Of a DNA stretch of 64,000 nucleotides, positions 49,407 to 61,238 are shown piece by piece. The stretch covers positions 372,001 to 436,000 of the forward strand of contig PUQB01000013.1 of assembly GCA_003024785.1 (NCBI GenBank), given 5' to 3'. Both the position numbers and the translations under genes were made by a program. This stretch comes from Selaginella tamariscina. Lineage: Eukaryota; Streptophyta; Lycopodiopsida; Selaginellales; Selaginellaceae. How positions within the stretch are numbered: position 1 is the stretch's first letter; every line of letters begins with the position of its first letter. The notes below the pieces were generated by a model. The model worked only from the letters and a program-made list of their open reading frames with translations, made no database searches and was not told where the DNA came from.

Positions 49407-49892
49407 ATAGGAAGTTTATAATAGAAGTGAAACATAGCATATGCCCCTAACTAAGGATATATACATCAACGAGTCAAATCAGTTCAGTACATACCATAAT
49501 CAACATTTGACACACACAGTGGGCGTTTTGCACTAACCTAGCGCTTCAGAACTTCTAAAGCAGGAGATTAACAAGGAGAAAGGCGCTTCAGAACTTCTAA
49601 AGCAGGAGATTAACAAGGAGAAAGCTTCCTCTACAGAAACAGCTAACTCTTGTGGAATTGGCACCGTTGTTCGGGACGAGCTCAGAATACTTTGCATTAT
49701 CCACAATTAAGATAAATCTGAGGTAATAACTCCAGAAGACTCAGGACGTTAGCCTAGTTCATGTCCTAACCATTTGACTACGCCCCATTCTTCTGAAGGT
49801 ATGTGTATTGCCAATGCAGCCATAGCTAGGCACAACTACATTCAATAAGTTATCAGCTTGTACTCAGCTATATATAACACAACAAAGAGATA

Positions 49893-49936
<44 letters not shown>

Positions 49937-51810
49937 AAGCAATAAGAAAACATTTACCTGGTGTGTAAGAATGAAATATGCACTCACCATAAGAGAGGAC
50001 TGCAGGCACCAGCTGGAAGATCTTCTCTTTGAGCCTAAAGGACTTCATTTGATATCAAATAAATCATACACATACCTTTGTTCTTATTGTCTGTGCACAG
50101 AAATAAAAAACTTTGAAACTGCTGCTTGGATCATGGAGCAAGCTATCACAGAACTGTCATATGCTTAGTATGTACGATAATGGGTATCTATTTGAATAAT
50201 GTAGAGCTCTCGCTCCATCTCTCTCTCTTACCCCCATGAGCCATCGATTTGCAGCCATATGCATTTCTGCTTCGCCATGATACAACGCCTGCAGCGCCTC
50301 CTGGTGCGCTGAAATTATTCGAGCCATCGATTTGCAGCCATATGCATTTCTGCTTCGCCATGATACAGCGCCTCCTGCAGGGCGACACGGAACTCCATCA
50401 ATTCCCTTGCTCCACACCCTAGACAGTTCGTCCGTTCTTAGGGTAATCGTCACGCTCACACGTGTATTTGCATTTTTCTAAACTAAAAATTAACATAAAA
50501 GGTTGTTTTTATTTATTTACGATGTGAACTAGTATTTACAATTTTTTGAAGGAAATACATAATAGTTTAATACAATTTAGAAAAGATTTTTATGTACCAT
50601 AATTTTATGTCCTTAATGTTTATAACATGATCACGTAGATATTTAATATAATGTTTTGTAGCATGGTTATAAACGATTGTAGCATGGCTGTAAAAGATAA
50701 AAGATTATTAAAATAAAATATAATCTCGTGGTAAGTTATATTTATAAAATTATAGTTTTATGTTAAAATTTCTTTATAAATGTATTACATCCACTTTCAT
50801 TAGAATTATATTTATTTTAAATATTAGAAATCTGTTTTTTCTTAATGCAAAAATTCTAATATATGTAAAGAACAGCATACTAATCAAAAATTATAATTTT
50901 TGCAAAATAGGATTTTTAACAAAATTGAGAAATTATACTTTTGTTAAGAAATAATAAATCTTGTGAAAATTGTGTCTTACTTTGAAAAAGACTTAATTCA
51001 AACATTATAATTTAAATATAAGCATAATAATTAAGAAATGTTACAATGCACAATAAAAAGAATGAAAATATTACTACAATTGTGTAAAATGTATTTATAC
51101 ACGTATATACATTCTTAAGTATGTATATTTACACGTGACTATAAGAAACATGTATATATACTTTTGTCATAACCTTAATGTTTAATCCTTCTTTCTTGCA
51201 TATTAAAAATAAAAAATATTTATTAAATGATTATGTTTTACCTTTATAAAGAATTTTTTAATTGTCTTATCTTTTTTCTTTATTTTATCTTTATTAAAAA
51301 CCTTTTTCTCTTATGTTTATTAATGTTTATATTTCTTATTTATCGTGTTCATTTCCAATTTGCTACTTTTTAATGTATTATAAGAAAATTAATATTAAAT
51401 GTTAAAGAAGAATTAAATCCGCAATTTTTGTGGGTTATATAAATATAAAATAATACATGTCCTTAAATAGTTGTAAATATAAATTTAATTAAAGTGAGCA
51501 TAACATTGTAAGTTGAAAAAAAATTAATTCCCAATAAAAATATTTTTACATTATAATATAGTTATATACATAATATTTTAATCCTTATCACTAAAGACAA
51601 AATTATATATGTCATTCTAAGTTCTAAGATTTTTTAACTTATTATAATTAATTATACATAATGGTATAGTTAATTATATAAAATTATATAATAGTGACAT
51701 TTAACTTTAACAGTAAACGCTTTTAATGAGGGGTGATTAAAACCCTTACTTTTATAAAAATTCAGAATTCTAACATAAATAAATAATATTTAATGTATAT
51801 ATGCCTTTGT

Positions 51811-51848
<38 letters not shown>

Positions 51849-52915
51849 TGAACTTACAAACACATGTATAAAACAAAAAATGTAAAATGTTCAAATAGAA
51901 TTTGTGAGTGAAAACTTGTATAGCATCTTTAAAACAATCTTAGACTATTGTTATGTCTTGTTATTGCTACTGCTATGTTTGCGTTAGTGTGCACTAGCGT
52001 GTGTGTGCGTCTTTTAGAAGGATAGTTCTACATATTTAGAAGGATGGGCAACACAATTAAGACAAACTAAACCTACATTAACGATATAATATTATATATT
52101 TTAAGTTCAAGTACCTTGAATATATATTATTCATCTTAGTGTACACAACACACACACACACACACATGTTTATGCATATGTATTTTATTACTGTTATTCA
52201 TAATATACATTACTCGTTAAAATGAATATATGTTAAATTTATCAACATACCTAGAAGGTTTAAAGTTCAATCAATACCTGAAACAGATGGCTTGCTATTT
52301 TAATACGTTCTTCATCACCTCTTTCCCAAAAACTACGTTAGTCCATTAAATAATACACACATGCACTCACGTATACGCATACCAACCAGTTAGCAACCGT
52401 TAGATTTGCCTGGGATAGTCAGATCTCTGGTCAGCACTTCAATCCACCCTCACTCGCTTAATGTTCTCAAAACAATCAAAGCTCGTTAATTGTTAGCACT
52501 AAACTTAGTGTTAACAATGCCATTAGTATTAATCCAATATACATATTTACATAAATACAATATCGATTATATATGATGATTAGGTTAATAAATAAATAAT
52601 TTATTTATTATTTACTAAATCTAGTAAATTGATAGGTTATTTAGAATAATCGAAGTTGAATTACTTTAGAAACTGAATGAGATATTCATAATATATTAAA
52701 TATCTTTATTTATATAATATAAGTTCAAAATGATACAAAAGCATGTCTGGCTATATAGTTAAAATTAGTTAGGTAAACTTAAACTGATAAGTATTATTAC
52801 TTATGAATTCATTTAATAAGTATAAAAATATATAATAAATAATTAATTTATAAAACTACGCAGTGAGAATATTCCTAAAATAATAAAAGTAAAACAGCCA
52901 AATATAATAAACGTT
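49407..52915. other. Mostly noncoding: small duplications and AT-rich DNA
   Basis: A 42-base tandem duplicate lies at 49541-49624 (GCGCTTCAGAACTTCTAAAG). An 83-base-period duplicate lies at 50238-50400 (GAGCCATCGATTTGCAGCCA). A (TA)n block is at 49895-49932. The remainder from 50450 to 52915 is AT-rich with TA and CA microsatellites (51815-51845, 52150-52167). No gene recognised. Confidence 0.6.
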
Positions 52916-52919
52916 TGGA

Positions 52920-54125
52920 TCAAGTGCATGTTAGAGAGGGTGAAAGAGAAAGAGGGTTATTATGCTCTCTATAATGGCCGCTTTCTCTGAACCATGGAGG
53001 ACTGGAGAAGCGTCCCACATCAGGATGAAAAATGCACTCCCAACGATCGAGTTCCATATCATACATCAATGCATAGTTAATATTTGTCTTCAGTACCACT
53101 CCAACCTTTCTTCTCCAGCAAAACGTGGTAGCCGTGACCCGCCTAGTCAAGTTTTTAGGTGCACTTTTGGAGACAAACTCGAATAATTTATCCGGACCCA
53201 CACATGACAATTGGAGCCATCTCCTAGTCCTATCTTCCCATTTAAAGAGCCAAAGTGTATGACGCTCATGTTCAATCCTATCTACACTACCAAAGGCCAC
53301 AATGTTATCGTCAGAAAACAGTACAAGCCTTTTGATTTCTATATAGAAAGACTCCTTCGGTATAAAGAGTGTGGTATACATGCCATCAGAAACGGGGAAA
53401 GAAGCCATACTTGTGGTGTCAAGCACATGAAGCCGATAAGAGAAAGAATTATGAATTGAGAAATGTAAAAAACCGGATCTCACTCTATGCCATGCTATCC
53501 ACACGCAATAGAAATCAATTGTTTTCTTGTGCTTCTGCCATTCACATGTCTTTAAAGAGTATATGTAAAACGTATAATGCCTCTCCCTAAATTTGCTACA
53601 GTCCATTTCAATAATAATAATCTTGTCTGAATCGTGATCAAAAACTAGGCTAACATCAACATCGTTGATATACATAGGGCCAAGAAACTCGTCAACAATC
53701 TTCACATCCACGGCCTTTTCCAAGTGAGGCATTTCTATACTCTTAGTGCTCCCTGTTACAATGTTGGTAACCACAATTGCTAGTTCTTCGTGCTTAACTG
53801 TTTGTTTAAGTGTCTTCTTGGCCACTATGCAAGCAACAAGGCCCTTGCTAAACGACCACTCAACCCACCCATGAAAATTGCGTCTCAAAACAACTGGATA
53901 CAAACCAACTTGGAAACAACCAAATCCTTCTTCTTCACAAGTTACACCGCCGTTGCGATCGCAGTGCAGATACAACATCCTAGGGAGAAGAAGCTCGATA
54001 CTCTCCTTCAGTTCAGTAGATAAGAGAGAATACACACTGTAGCGTTCTACACAAGGTAGCTTATCCAAGATCAACCGGATTACATCTGGACATAAAGTCT
54101 CTATACTCGACTTTCCTAGCTCCAT
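52920..54125 (-). CDS. F-box protein with kelch-like C-terminal region
   Basis: A single open frame of 401 codons from ATG at 54125. The F-box occupies about residues 10-50 (ETLCPDVIRLILDKLPCVER, then YSVYSLLSTELKESIELLLP), the Skp1-binding module of SCF ubiquitin ligases. The remaining ~330 residues alternate beta-rich segments with spaced Trp and Asp (WVEWSFSKGLVACIVAKK, CEWQKHKKTIDFYCVWIAWH, LWLFKWEDRTRRWLQLSCVG, YDMELDRWECI), as in plant F-box/kelch-associated domains that pick the substrate. No frameshift or stop interrupts it, unlike every neighbour. Length is typical of the family. The substrate is unknown. A 5' flanking direct repeat lies at 54147-54290. Confidence 0.85.
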   Translation of the reverse strand: MELGKSSIETLCPDVIRLILDKLPCVERYSVYSLLSTELKESIELLLPRMLYLHCDRNGGVTCEEEGFGCFQVGLYPVVLRRNFHGWVEWSFSKGLVACIVAKKTLKQTVKHEELAIVVTNIVTGSTKSIEMPHLEKAVDVKIVDEFLGPMYINDVDVSLVFDHDSDKIIIIEMDCSKFRERHYTFYIYSLKTCEWQKHKKTIDFYCVWIAWHRVRSGFLHFSIHNSFSYRLHVLDTTSMASFPVSDGMYTTLFIPKESFYIEIKRLVLFSDDNIVAFGSVDRIEHERHTLWLFKWEDRTRRWLQLSCVGPDKLFEFVSKSAPKNLTRRVTATTFCWRRKVGVVLKTNINYALMYDMELDRWECIFHPDVGRFSSPPWFRESGHYREHNNPLSLSPSLTCT

Positions 54126-54146
54126 AGCTACTTTAGCTCTTATAGG

Positions 54147-54290
54147 GTTTCATATCCTTTATATCCTTCACTTAAAAGGTTTAATCACTTGGCATATTCC
54201 TTCTTAAAGGAAATGTCAGGGTTTCATATCCTTTATATCCAAAAGGTTTAATCACTTGGCATATTCCTTCTTAAAGGAAATGTTCCTCTT
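54147..54290. repeat. Direct repeat upstream of the F-box gene
   Basis: 'gggtttcatatcctttatatcc' and 'aaaggtttaatcacttggcatattccttcttaaaggaaatg' occur twice in the same order, 70-80 bases apart, directly upstream of the F-box ATG. Confidence 0.85.
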
Positions 54291-54359
54291 AACCAAAACT
54301 TACTGATAACTCACTAAACAATGCAAAGGAAAAAGAAGAAAAACAAAAAAAAAAAAAGA

Positions 54360-55110
54360 ACTCTTCACAGATAAGCTTAGTTTCTTGGAATAGTTAACTG
54401 TGGTAGGAGAGCATCAACAACCTTCTTGTTACGTCTGCATACATCGGACGTGGAATTTACTAACCACAGTGCCTTTTCGTTGTCTGTGACGATGGTTGAT
54501 GTGGCCTCCTGCGCCCATGTCACCGCCTTTTGCCCGTATAAGCGTGCTAAAGATGCTAGCACATTCATCACTTGCAACACATTCAAATAAGATCTCTCTC
54601 TCTCTCTCTTCCTCTCTTTGTGCATTTGTACAACGATAAAGCATATTCATATACTGTATCCAGCTTTTGACACACACACACATGAAGTACGTATAAATAG
54701 CATACACCGAAGGAAAGAGATGAAAGCCCTTCAATATTCGGCTGTTTCTACACACTGTATGCAACTTTCTATATTATATCATCCCACGGGCCTATATACA
54801 CATAAACAATACGGTAAAGTTGAAGAGCAGATATATGTATGCAAAGACACCATCCATGAACACGGAAAATATATACGCAAACCTGTATGGTCTTCAAAGT
54901 GTTCAAAACAAGACAGTTATGAGATTCCTCATGTAATCTCCACAGCTTGGTTCCGCCCCCAAAACCTGCAAGAACTTCTCTGATATGTGTGTGTGTGTGA
55001 ATTATTTATGTTATTTATGGGTTAGATTAATTTTACCTCAGACAGAAGCACCTTCTCCAATCCGGCCGCACAGGACATAGGAATTACGTTTAAGTCCTAA
55101 CCCTAAAAGT
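54360..55110 (-). other. Possible exons of an unrecognised gene
   Basis: On the minus strand, moderately GC-balanced pieces end at splice-like donors: one around 55085-55037 (reading CGRIGEGASV), one around 54985-54890 (FGGGTKLWRLHEESHNCLVL) and one around 54570-54380 (SLARLYGQKAVTWAQEATST). A relative of the NTPase-gene upstream region lies just beyond, at 55170-55420. I cannot assign a family or a continuous frame. Confidence 0.3.
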
Positions 55111-55449
55111 ACACGTGATTAAATAATGTATAAAATTTAAAGTTGTGAGAGCCAAGAAATTTATATTATAAAATTTAAAGTTGTGAGAGCTTGGAATATA
55201 GAAATGTGTATATATATATTGGCCTAGAACCCTAACTTATATAAATAAGTGAGTGATCCAAATTGAAACTAATTCCATGGTTATTAAAATCCACTATGCT
55301 AACATTAGTATATGCACGTGCGGCCATACATATGACCTTATATCATTCCCTTCTCTTGAAAGAAAAAAGGATGGAAGGTGGTTAGGGTTCTTTAGTAGAT
55401 GAGCCTGAATCAGAAGGAACATTAGGAAGACACATTGATGGATCTATGG

Positions 55450-58400
55450 CACAACTTGTTCTTGACCCTGTTGTACAAAATGCTTCAACTATATAATTGC
55501 ACATGCACAATCTTTAGAGAATGTCATGCTAAACTTCATAAACTTGTGGGCATCACTCGATATGGTCCCTTCCACTAAGCAATGAGACTCTTAATTAAAC
55601 CACATACTGTAAACTTGGGAAAATGAACCAGCACTAACTTGTCCACTTTATACTCTGTAAGTGGACGATGATGAGAGTTGTAGCACCATTGTTGTCCCAC
55701 TTGTACATGGCCCAAGTGTTTTGCAAACTCCACTCGGACCAATAGAAGAATGCTTGTTAGATACCAATCCAAGACCTAACATCAGCAGCTCTTGGTAAGT
55801 GAGAAGGTAGATCATTCTCTTGAAAGTCTTAACAAGCCATTTCACTAAACCATCTGTCTAAGGATGATAAGTACTTGTGAAGGTGTGTCATATCCCTAGC
55901 TGAAATGTCAAGACATGAAATGCCTCAACCATAAACATAGGACCATTATCCGAGAGAATCCACTCCGAACAAATACTGGAACATGACCCGATTAAGAAAA
56001 AGTGGCCAACAACAGAGGTAATTGATTAGGAAGAGCACTAACTTCCACCCAATGAGTTAGGTAGTCAAAAGCAATAATAATGTACTTGTTGCTAGCAATT
56101 GACTATAGAAAAGATCCCATCAAATCAAACACCACCAACTCAAATGAACGAGAAATTGTAATTGACTTGAATTGTCCTTCCAAATACACGGGGGAGTATT
56201 GCGAGCTTGGCACCACACATAATTATGCACATACTGAATCACATCTTTTCATAACTCTGGTCAATAAAAAGATTTGTGCAGCTTCTCCATCACACGGCGA
56301 TGTCTCATGTGCTCGTCGAGAACAAGAGTCATGGTAAGTGTGGAGGAAGCGTGGAACGAAGACCAAAGGCATCACTAACTGCAATTGATCATCTGGATCA
56401 ATCCCTATAAAATAAAAGGTCGTCCTGAAGACAATATTGCAAACGTAAGTGCTTGAAAAGCAAGTGATGCAAAATTTTCAAACCCATCACGAAGTCTTTG
56501 AATCCATGGCTCAACTTTTTAAACTTTCTGAACTTCATCCAAAGACAGCAAATCTAACTCTGCTCCTTACGGACATTGAATGTCAAGCACAACAACTACT
56601 GATGGTACCGAATCTTCATCCAAAAAGTCCAATGATGCTGTAATAATTGGCTCCTCATGAATAAAAGAAGAGAGAAAAGGTGGAAAAGGAGCCCGAGAAA
56701 GAGCGTTAGCATTAGCCATGGAACTCCTTGGGCGATGAACAACCTCGAAGTTGTAAATTTGAAGCTTCAAGACCCACCAAGTAGTACGATCAATCAAGTT
56801 CTTTTGCTTCAACAATAGAGTGATTGCAGCATGATCGCCTTCCAATAACGTCCGAGAACCATGTAAGTAGGCATGGAACTTCTCAAAACCCCAAACCACT
56901 GCTTGACACTCCTTTTTGTTGTGGAGTAGTTCACCTTTGCTAGCTGCAACGTACGACTGATGTATGTAATGGAATGTCTTCGGCTAGGTACACTCGTACT
57001 CTCCTGCATCAATACATTATCGAAACTGATGTTAGAAGCATCCATGCACAAGATGAAAGGATGAGTATAATCAAGGTACGCCATTACTAGAGGAGTCATC
57101 AACAGCTCTTTAAGATTTGCAAACACTTGCTTGCAATCCTACATTGACAGCTTCAGCAATGTCCGTAACAATGCAATACGATTTGAAAGATGATCCACAA
57201 AATGGCCCAAATATTATACCTGCCAAGAAAGCGTTTCACATTGTTCACACACTTCGACATGCAGAAGTTCAAAACTATAACAAGTTTGTTAGGATCGACT
57301 TACAAACCTTCACGGGAAATGCAATAGCCAAGATAAGTGGTGTGCTTGGATCTAAACACACACTTAGATGGCTTCAGCTTCAAACTAACTTCTTACAGCC
57401 GATCCAAAACCTTGCGTACATCACTGACATGCTTCTCTCATGTTCCATCCGAGTGGATTAAAACATTGTTGATGAAGTCGACAATCACCTTTAACATATT
57501 GCAAAGAACCTCGTCCATCATATGTTGGAAAGTTGCTACATCATTGCTCAAACGGAAAGGCATCACCACGAACTCATATAAGTTAAATGGTGTTCAAAAA
57601 GCAGTTTTGGGAATGTTCATGTCAACCATCGAAACTTGTTAATATCTAGAGACGAGATCTAATGAACCAACGGCTCCACTTTAGTCGATCCAGAAAATCT
57701 ACAGTATGAGGAAGTGGGTAAACTATGAAATGGTTACATCATTTAATGGGCGATAGTTGATGCAAAATCGAATGCTCCAATCCAGCTTCATCACGCTCAA
57801 GGACTTCAAGATTTTTGGATAACACTCTTCTGCAACATTTCCTTAACATTTACTTGTAAGATCTTGAGCTTCTTTGGTGTTCGATGCCGAACAGGTACCT
57901 TTATTGACTTAGCATTCCCAGTTGGAATAGGGCAATCTTGGCTCTAAACGACAAGTTAAAGTTGAAAAGATTAGTATACTTGTTTTTGAATTGATCAATG
58001 ACTGTAACACGATCATCTGAGGAATTTAAAGAGGGAAAGGAAGAGCATAAAGGGAAGACGGTCGGAAGTAAGGGTGAAACAAAAGTGATGGAAGCAGATG
58101 GACAAAGTGGAATACAAGTAAGAGGAATAAAATAAAGATGAGGGAGAGTCAAACAGGGGGGAGACTTCTTAAAGTCACACTTGGCATGATTGCGAGTCAA
58201 CCAATTTATATTAAGAATAAGGTAAAAAGCTTGACCCCAAAGATTGAAGCTCAAGTTCACGATCGTCCACACAAACAACAATGTCAACTTCATATCGCAA
58301 ACAAGCATAAATGTGTCTATTGCTGTACAAAATGAAGACTAGTTCTACCGTATGATGCAAATGAAGACTTCAACATGTAACAATAGACTGAGAAATAAAA

Positions 58401-58900
58401 GACAAACTCAAACATGTATCTACCAAAACGTGTCATTTGATTAAATTGAGCTTGAAAAGTGAAGATTGAATGAACCGGTGCCGAGTGAACCCCTTGATGG
58501 TACTCCCAAAAGAAAGATGGAGGGGTCACTAACTTATTCACATGAGGACCTTCCTCTACTTGTGCAATTCGTCATTTCCCAGAAGATCCACCGCATCAAG
58601 ACTTTTCACTATAGCAGCATCAACTGGACATTGTTGACGCCAAGGCCTCCACCCTAGAAATGAGGGACGCCAATCGGGAAACATCGACAACATCAATATG
58701 TGTGTCCAACTGAATAATGAAATGCACGTCCATGGCCCCAACCTTGTGCTGGTACACAAGCAACCTCCATCAGAGAATGACCATCCCCAACATGAAGTGG
58801 AACGAGAGAGCGTGAAGATGCAAGTGTCAAGCCACGATCCAAGAACAAGGAAGCTTGACTCAAGAGTAGGACAAGGGAGCTTGACCCAGGAGCAGGACAA
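55450..58900 (-). mobile_element. Decayed Ty3/gypsy element
   Basis: Minus-strand order is as in gypsy pol. Reverse transcriptase pieces lie at about 57620-57300, with KLKPSKCVF and YLGYCIS as in RT motifs. An RT/RNase H joint (LKELLMTPLVMAYLDYTHPF, ILCMDASN, NYSTTKRSV) lies at 57126-56809. RNase H to the chromo-side linker (DHAAITLLLKQKNLIDRTTW, VVHRPRSSMANANALSRAPF) lies at 56899-56567. Integrase (SEWILSDNGPMFMVEAF, HTFTSTYHP, stop, TDGLVKWLVKTFKRMI) lies at 55975-55810, where a Gln codon in HPQTDG has become TAG. Many stops and shifts: inactive. The region 58900-58300 is probably gag remnant. Confidence 0.85.
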
Positions 58901-59165
58901 GGGAGCTTGAGCAGGAGCAAGACAAGGAGCAGGACAGGAACTAGGAACTCATGAGCAGAATAAGGAGTTAGGAACTCAGGAGCAGGACATGAACTAGGAA
59001 CTCAGAAGTCAGGAGTAGGACGAGGAGCAGGACAAGAACTAGGAACTCAGGAGTAGGATAAGGAATTAGGAACTCAGGAGCATGACGTGAACTACGAACT
59101 CAGGAGTAGGATAGGAACTGGAGCAGGATAGCAAGACAAGGAGCAGGATAGGAAATGGAACAGGA
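58825..59165 (-). repeat. LTR end of the gypsy element with internal C/T-rich minisatellite
   Basis: On the minus strand it ends GGATCGTGGCTTGACA like the LTR at 22586-23349. It contains about ten diverged units of 'CTAGTTCATGTCCTGCTCCTGAGTTC' type. It joins NTPase-family copy 3 at about 59170. Confidence 0.7.
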
Positions 59166-59169
59166 TAGC

Positions 59170-59855
59170 ACAAGTTATCGCCGGAGGTGTCACGCGAACT
59201 CCTCTTAACTTCTTCTTCTTTAGGTGCAGGCAGCTTTGCCACAGGATATCTTGGAAATTAAACCAGACGAGGTGCGGCACTTTTCAGGCCAGTTTTCTCG
59301 AGGTCCATAGAGTGGCAAGAAGGTGCTGCATGTTCCCTATGCCTTCAACCACACCGGTGCCGATTTATACTACGAGGATGAGAAGACTATCGTGATTATA
59401 CAGTTGTCAGTGGCACGGAACGCGAAGAAAAGACACCCCAGGTGATGGAAACTTTCCCGGATGCTGAAAAGAGGAGGCGGATACTTCTCTGGGTTCTTGC
59501 TGGGGTTGGCTAGGCTTATGAGAAGTGCAAGGATTACGAAGACATACAGATTCCATTTGGTGATCTGCATTACGACCTGAGATGTGTTGACAATCGATGC
59601 TCATCGCTCAGACTGATGCCTGGGGAGGTAAATCAAGTTTTTTTTCTTTGATGCTAAAACTAATGAAACAACTCTTGCTTGCAGGAATGTTTGTATTGCT
59701 GTGCTAGAGATTGCCCTGTAGCAGGTCCCGACAATCTTGACAGTTGGGTTCAGTGTGAAGAATGTTTGATGTGGGTCCATAACCTGTGCATTGAGCACGA
59801 CGTGGAGAAACGAGGTTCATTCATATGCCGCTATTGCCAAACTACTAATGTTTAA
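59170..59855 (+). pseudogene. PHD-finger end of the NTPase-bromodomain gene, copy 3
   Basis: Starts inside the intron that follows the bromodomain in copy 1, so the 5' two-thirds are missing, replaced by the gypsy LTR. It carries FNHTGADLYYEDEKT sequence (with breaks near 59305 and 59440), KCKDYEDIQIPFGDLHYDLR followed by CVDNRCSSLRLMPGE, an intron (59630-59683) and the best PHD finger of the three copies: CLYC, then CEECLMWVHNLC and FICRYC, stop at 59853-59855. The Cys4-His-Cys3 spacing (Cx2C ... Cx2Cx4Hx2C ... Cx2C) is complete. PHD fingers bind histone H3 tails. Confidence 0.75.
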
Positions 59856-60124
59856 GCAGGCTATGAATACAGAACATTAATCTACAATTTTAATCCATTA
59901 AAAAGAGGATAGGAAAGTCGTGTAAAAAGTGCTGCTTCAATGAATGGAGCTGGAGATGGTGCCATGTAACACATGTCAAGACGCGAAATGTTTGAGTTGC
60001 CTTAGCTACGGCAGGTCGGCAAAAAGGCAGCTGTTGATAGATGCATTGAGTGATTAGCATGCATGAATTCCCTGGCTTGCATTTACATATATTACTAGAA
60101 TCCGCACGGTGGATAATGAGGTCG

Positions 60125-60377
60125 CTTCACTCTTTCAGTCGGGATGCTGCCCTGGCCTTCACTGGCTGGGGCGCGGAGTCGGTGATGTTACTTTGAAAAA
60201 ATTAGAGTGCTCAAAGCAGGCAGTTATTCTGAATACATTAGCATGGAATAATGCTATAGGACTCCGGTCCTGTTGTGTTGGTCTTTGGGATGGGAGTAAT
60301 GGTTAAGAGGGACAGTTGGGGGCATTCGTACTCCATTGTCAGAGGTGAAATTCTTGGATTTACGAAAGACGAACTAT

Positions 60378-60470
<93 letters not shown>

Positions 60471-60481
60471 TGATGCCGACT
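60125..60481 (+). rRNA. 18S rRNA fragment (pseudogene)
   Basis: The sequence reads as conserved nuclear small-subunit rRNA: GATGTTACTTTGAAAAAATT, AATACATTAGCATGGAATAA, GTGAAATTCTTGGATTTACG, GCGAAAGCATTTGCCAAGGA and AGACGATCAGATACCGTCCT. It stops abruptly after ATGCCGACTAG (60481), in the middle of the gene, and begins mid-gene near 60140. Small changes (ACTATTGC for ACAACTGC, 'ggtctttgggatggg') show that it is a drifting fragment, not a working rDNA unit. Confidence 0.9.
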
Positions 60482-61230
60482 AGTAAGGACAATGCTGTTT
60501 AAATTTACAACTTTGTTACGTGGTATATACTCACTATCACTGTTATTTCTCGTGTATTTGTTTTAATTAGAAGTAGCATATGTGTCATGCACGAATAAGC
60601 TGCCTGTTATAAAGTTTGCATTATGAGTTCAAGTGCCAATACAATTTTATATATTTGGCATTTTTAGAATTTGTACAAATAGAGACTTTATGGTTTAATA
60701 CGTAAGATGAAACATATTCTATTACTAAACATGTCCTATTATATATAATGGAAAGAAAAAAAAAAACGTAATTAAATTTTAATGTCATAAAAATTTATAA
60801 ATAATATGTAAAAAAAATCAATATAATTATTATTAAAACTTATTTTCAAAACATTAAAATAACCTATAAAATATTATAATGAATTTATTATGTGCTTTAT
60901 TCTATAAATTAACTGCTTATGATGTTACACTAATGGTTTATTGCTATTTAAGTAAACTTAGATAATAAAAAGACAGAAAATTAGTAAATAATAGAAAAGT
61001 TCAGGGAAAATTACATATATACCTTGAATTTCATTCTAAAATCAAGCAATTTTATATTTACATATAAATATTCTATACAATAAATTCAAAGTTAAAACAT
61101 AAGTAATATTAAATTTAATTATTATAAATATAAAACTTTGAAAACAATTAAAATGAAACGTAGTTTATATTAACCTCTAACAATGTTTAATATACATTTA
61201 AATCCACACATTAATGAAATATTCTCTTTA
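60482..61230. other. AT-rich noncoding DNA
   Basis: No gene or bounded repeat recognised. Confidence 0.6.
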
Positions 61231-61238
61231 TTTATTAA

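Noticed and set aside
54429..55085. Protein kinase glycine loop (GRIGEGASV)
   Set aside because: One short match without the Lys or catalytic-loop motifs downstream.
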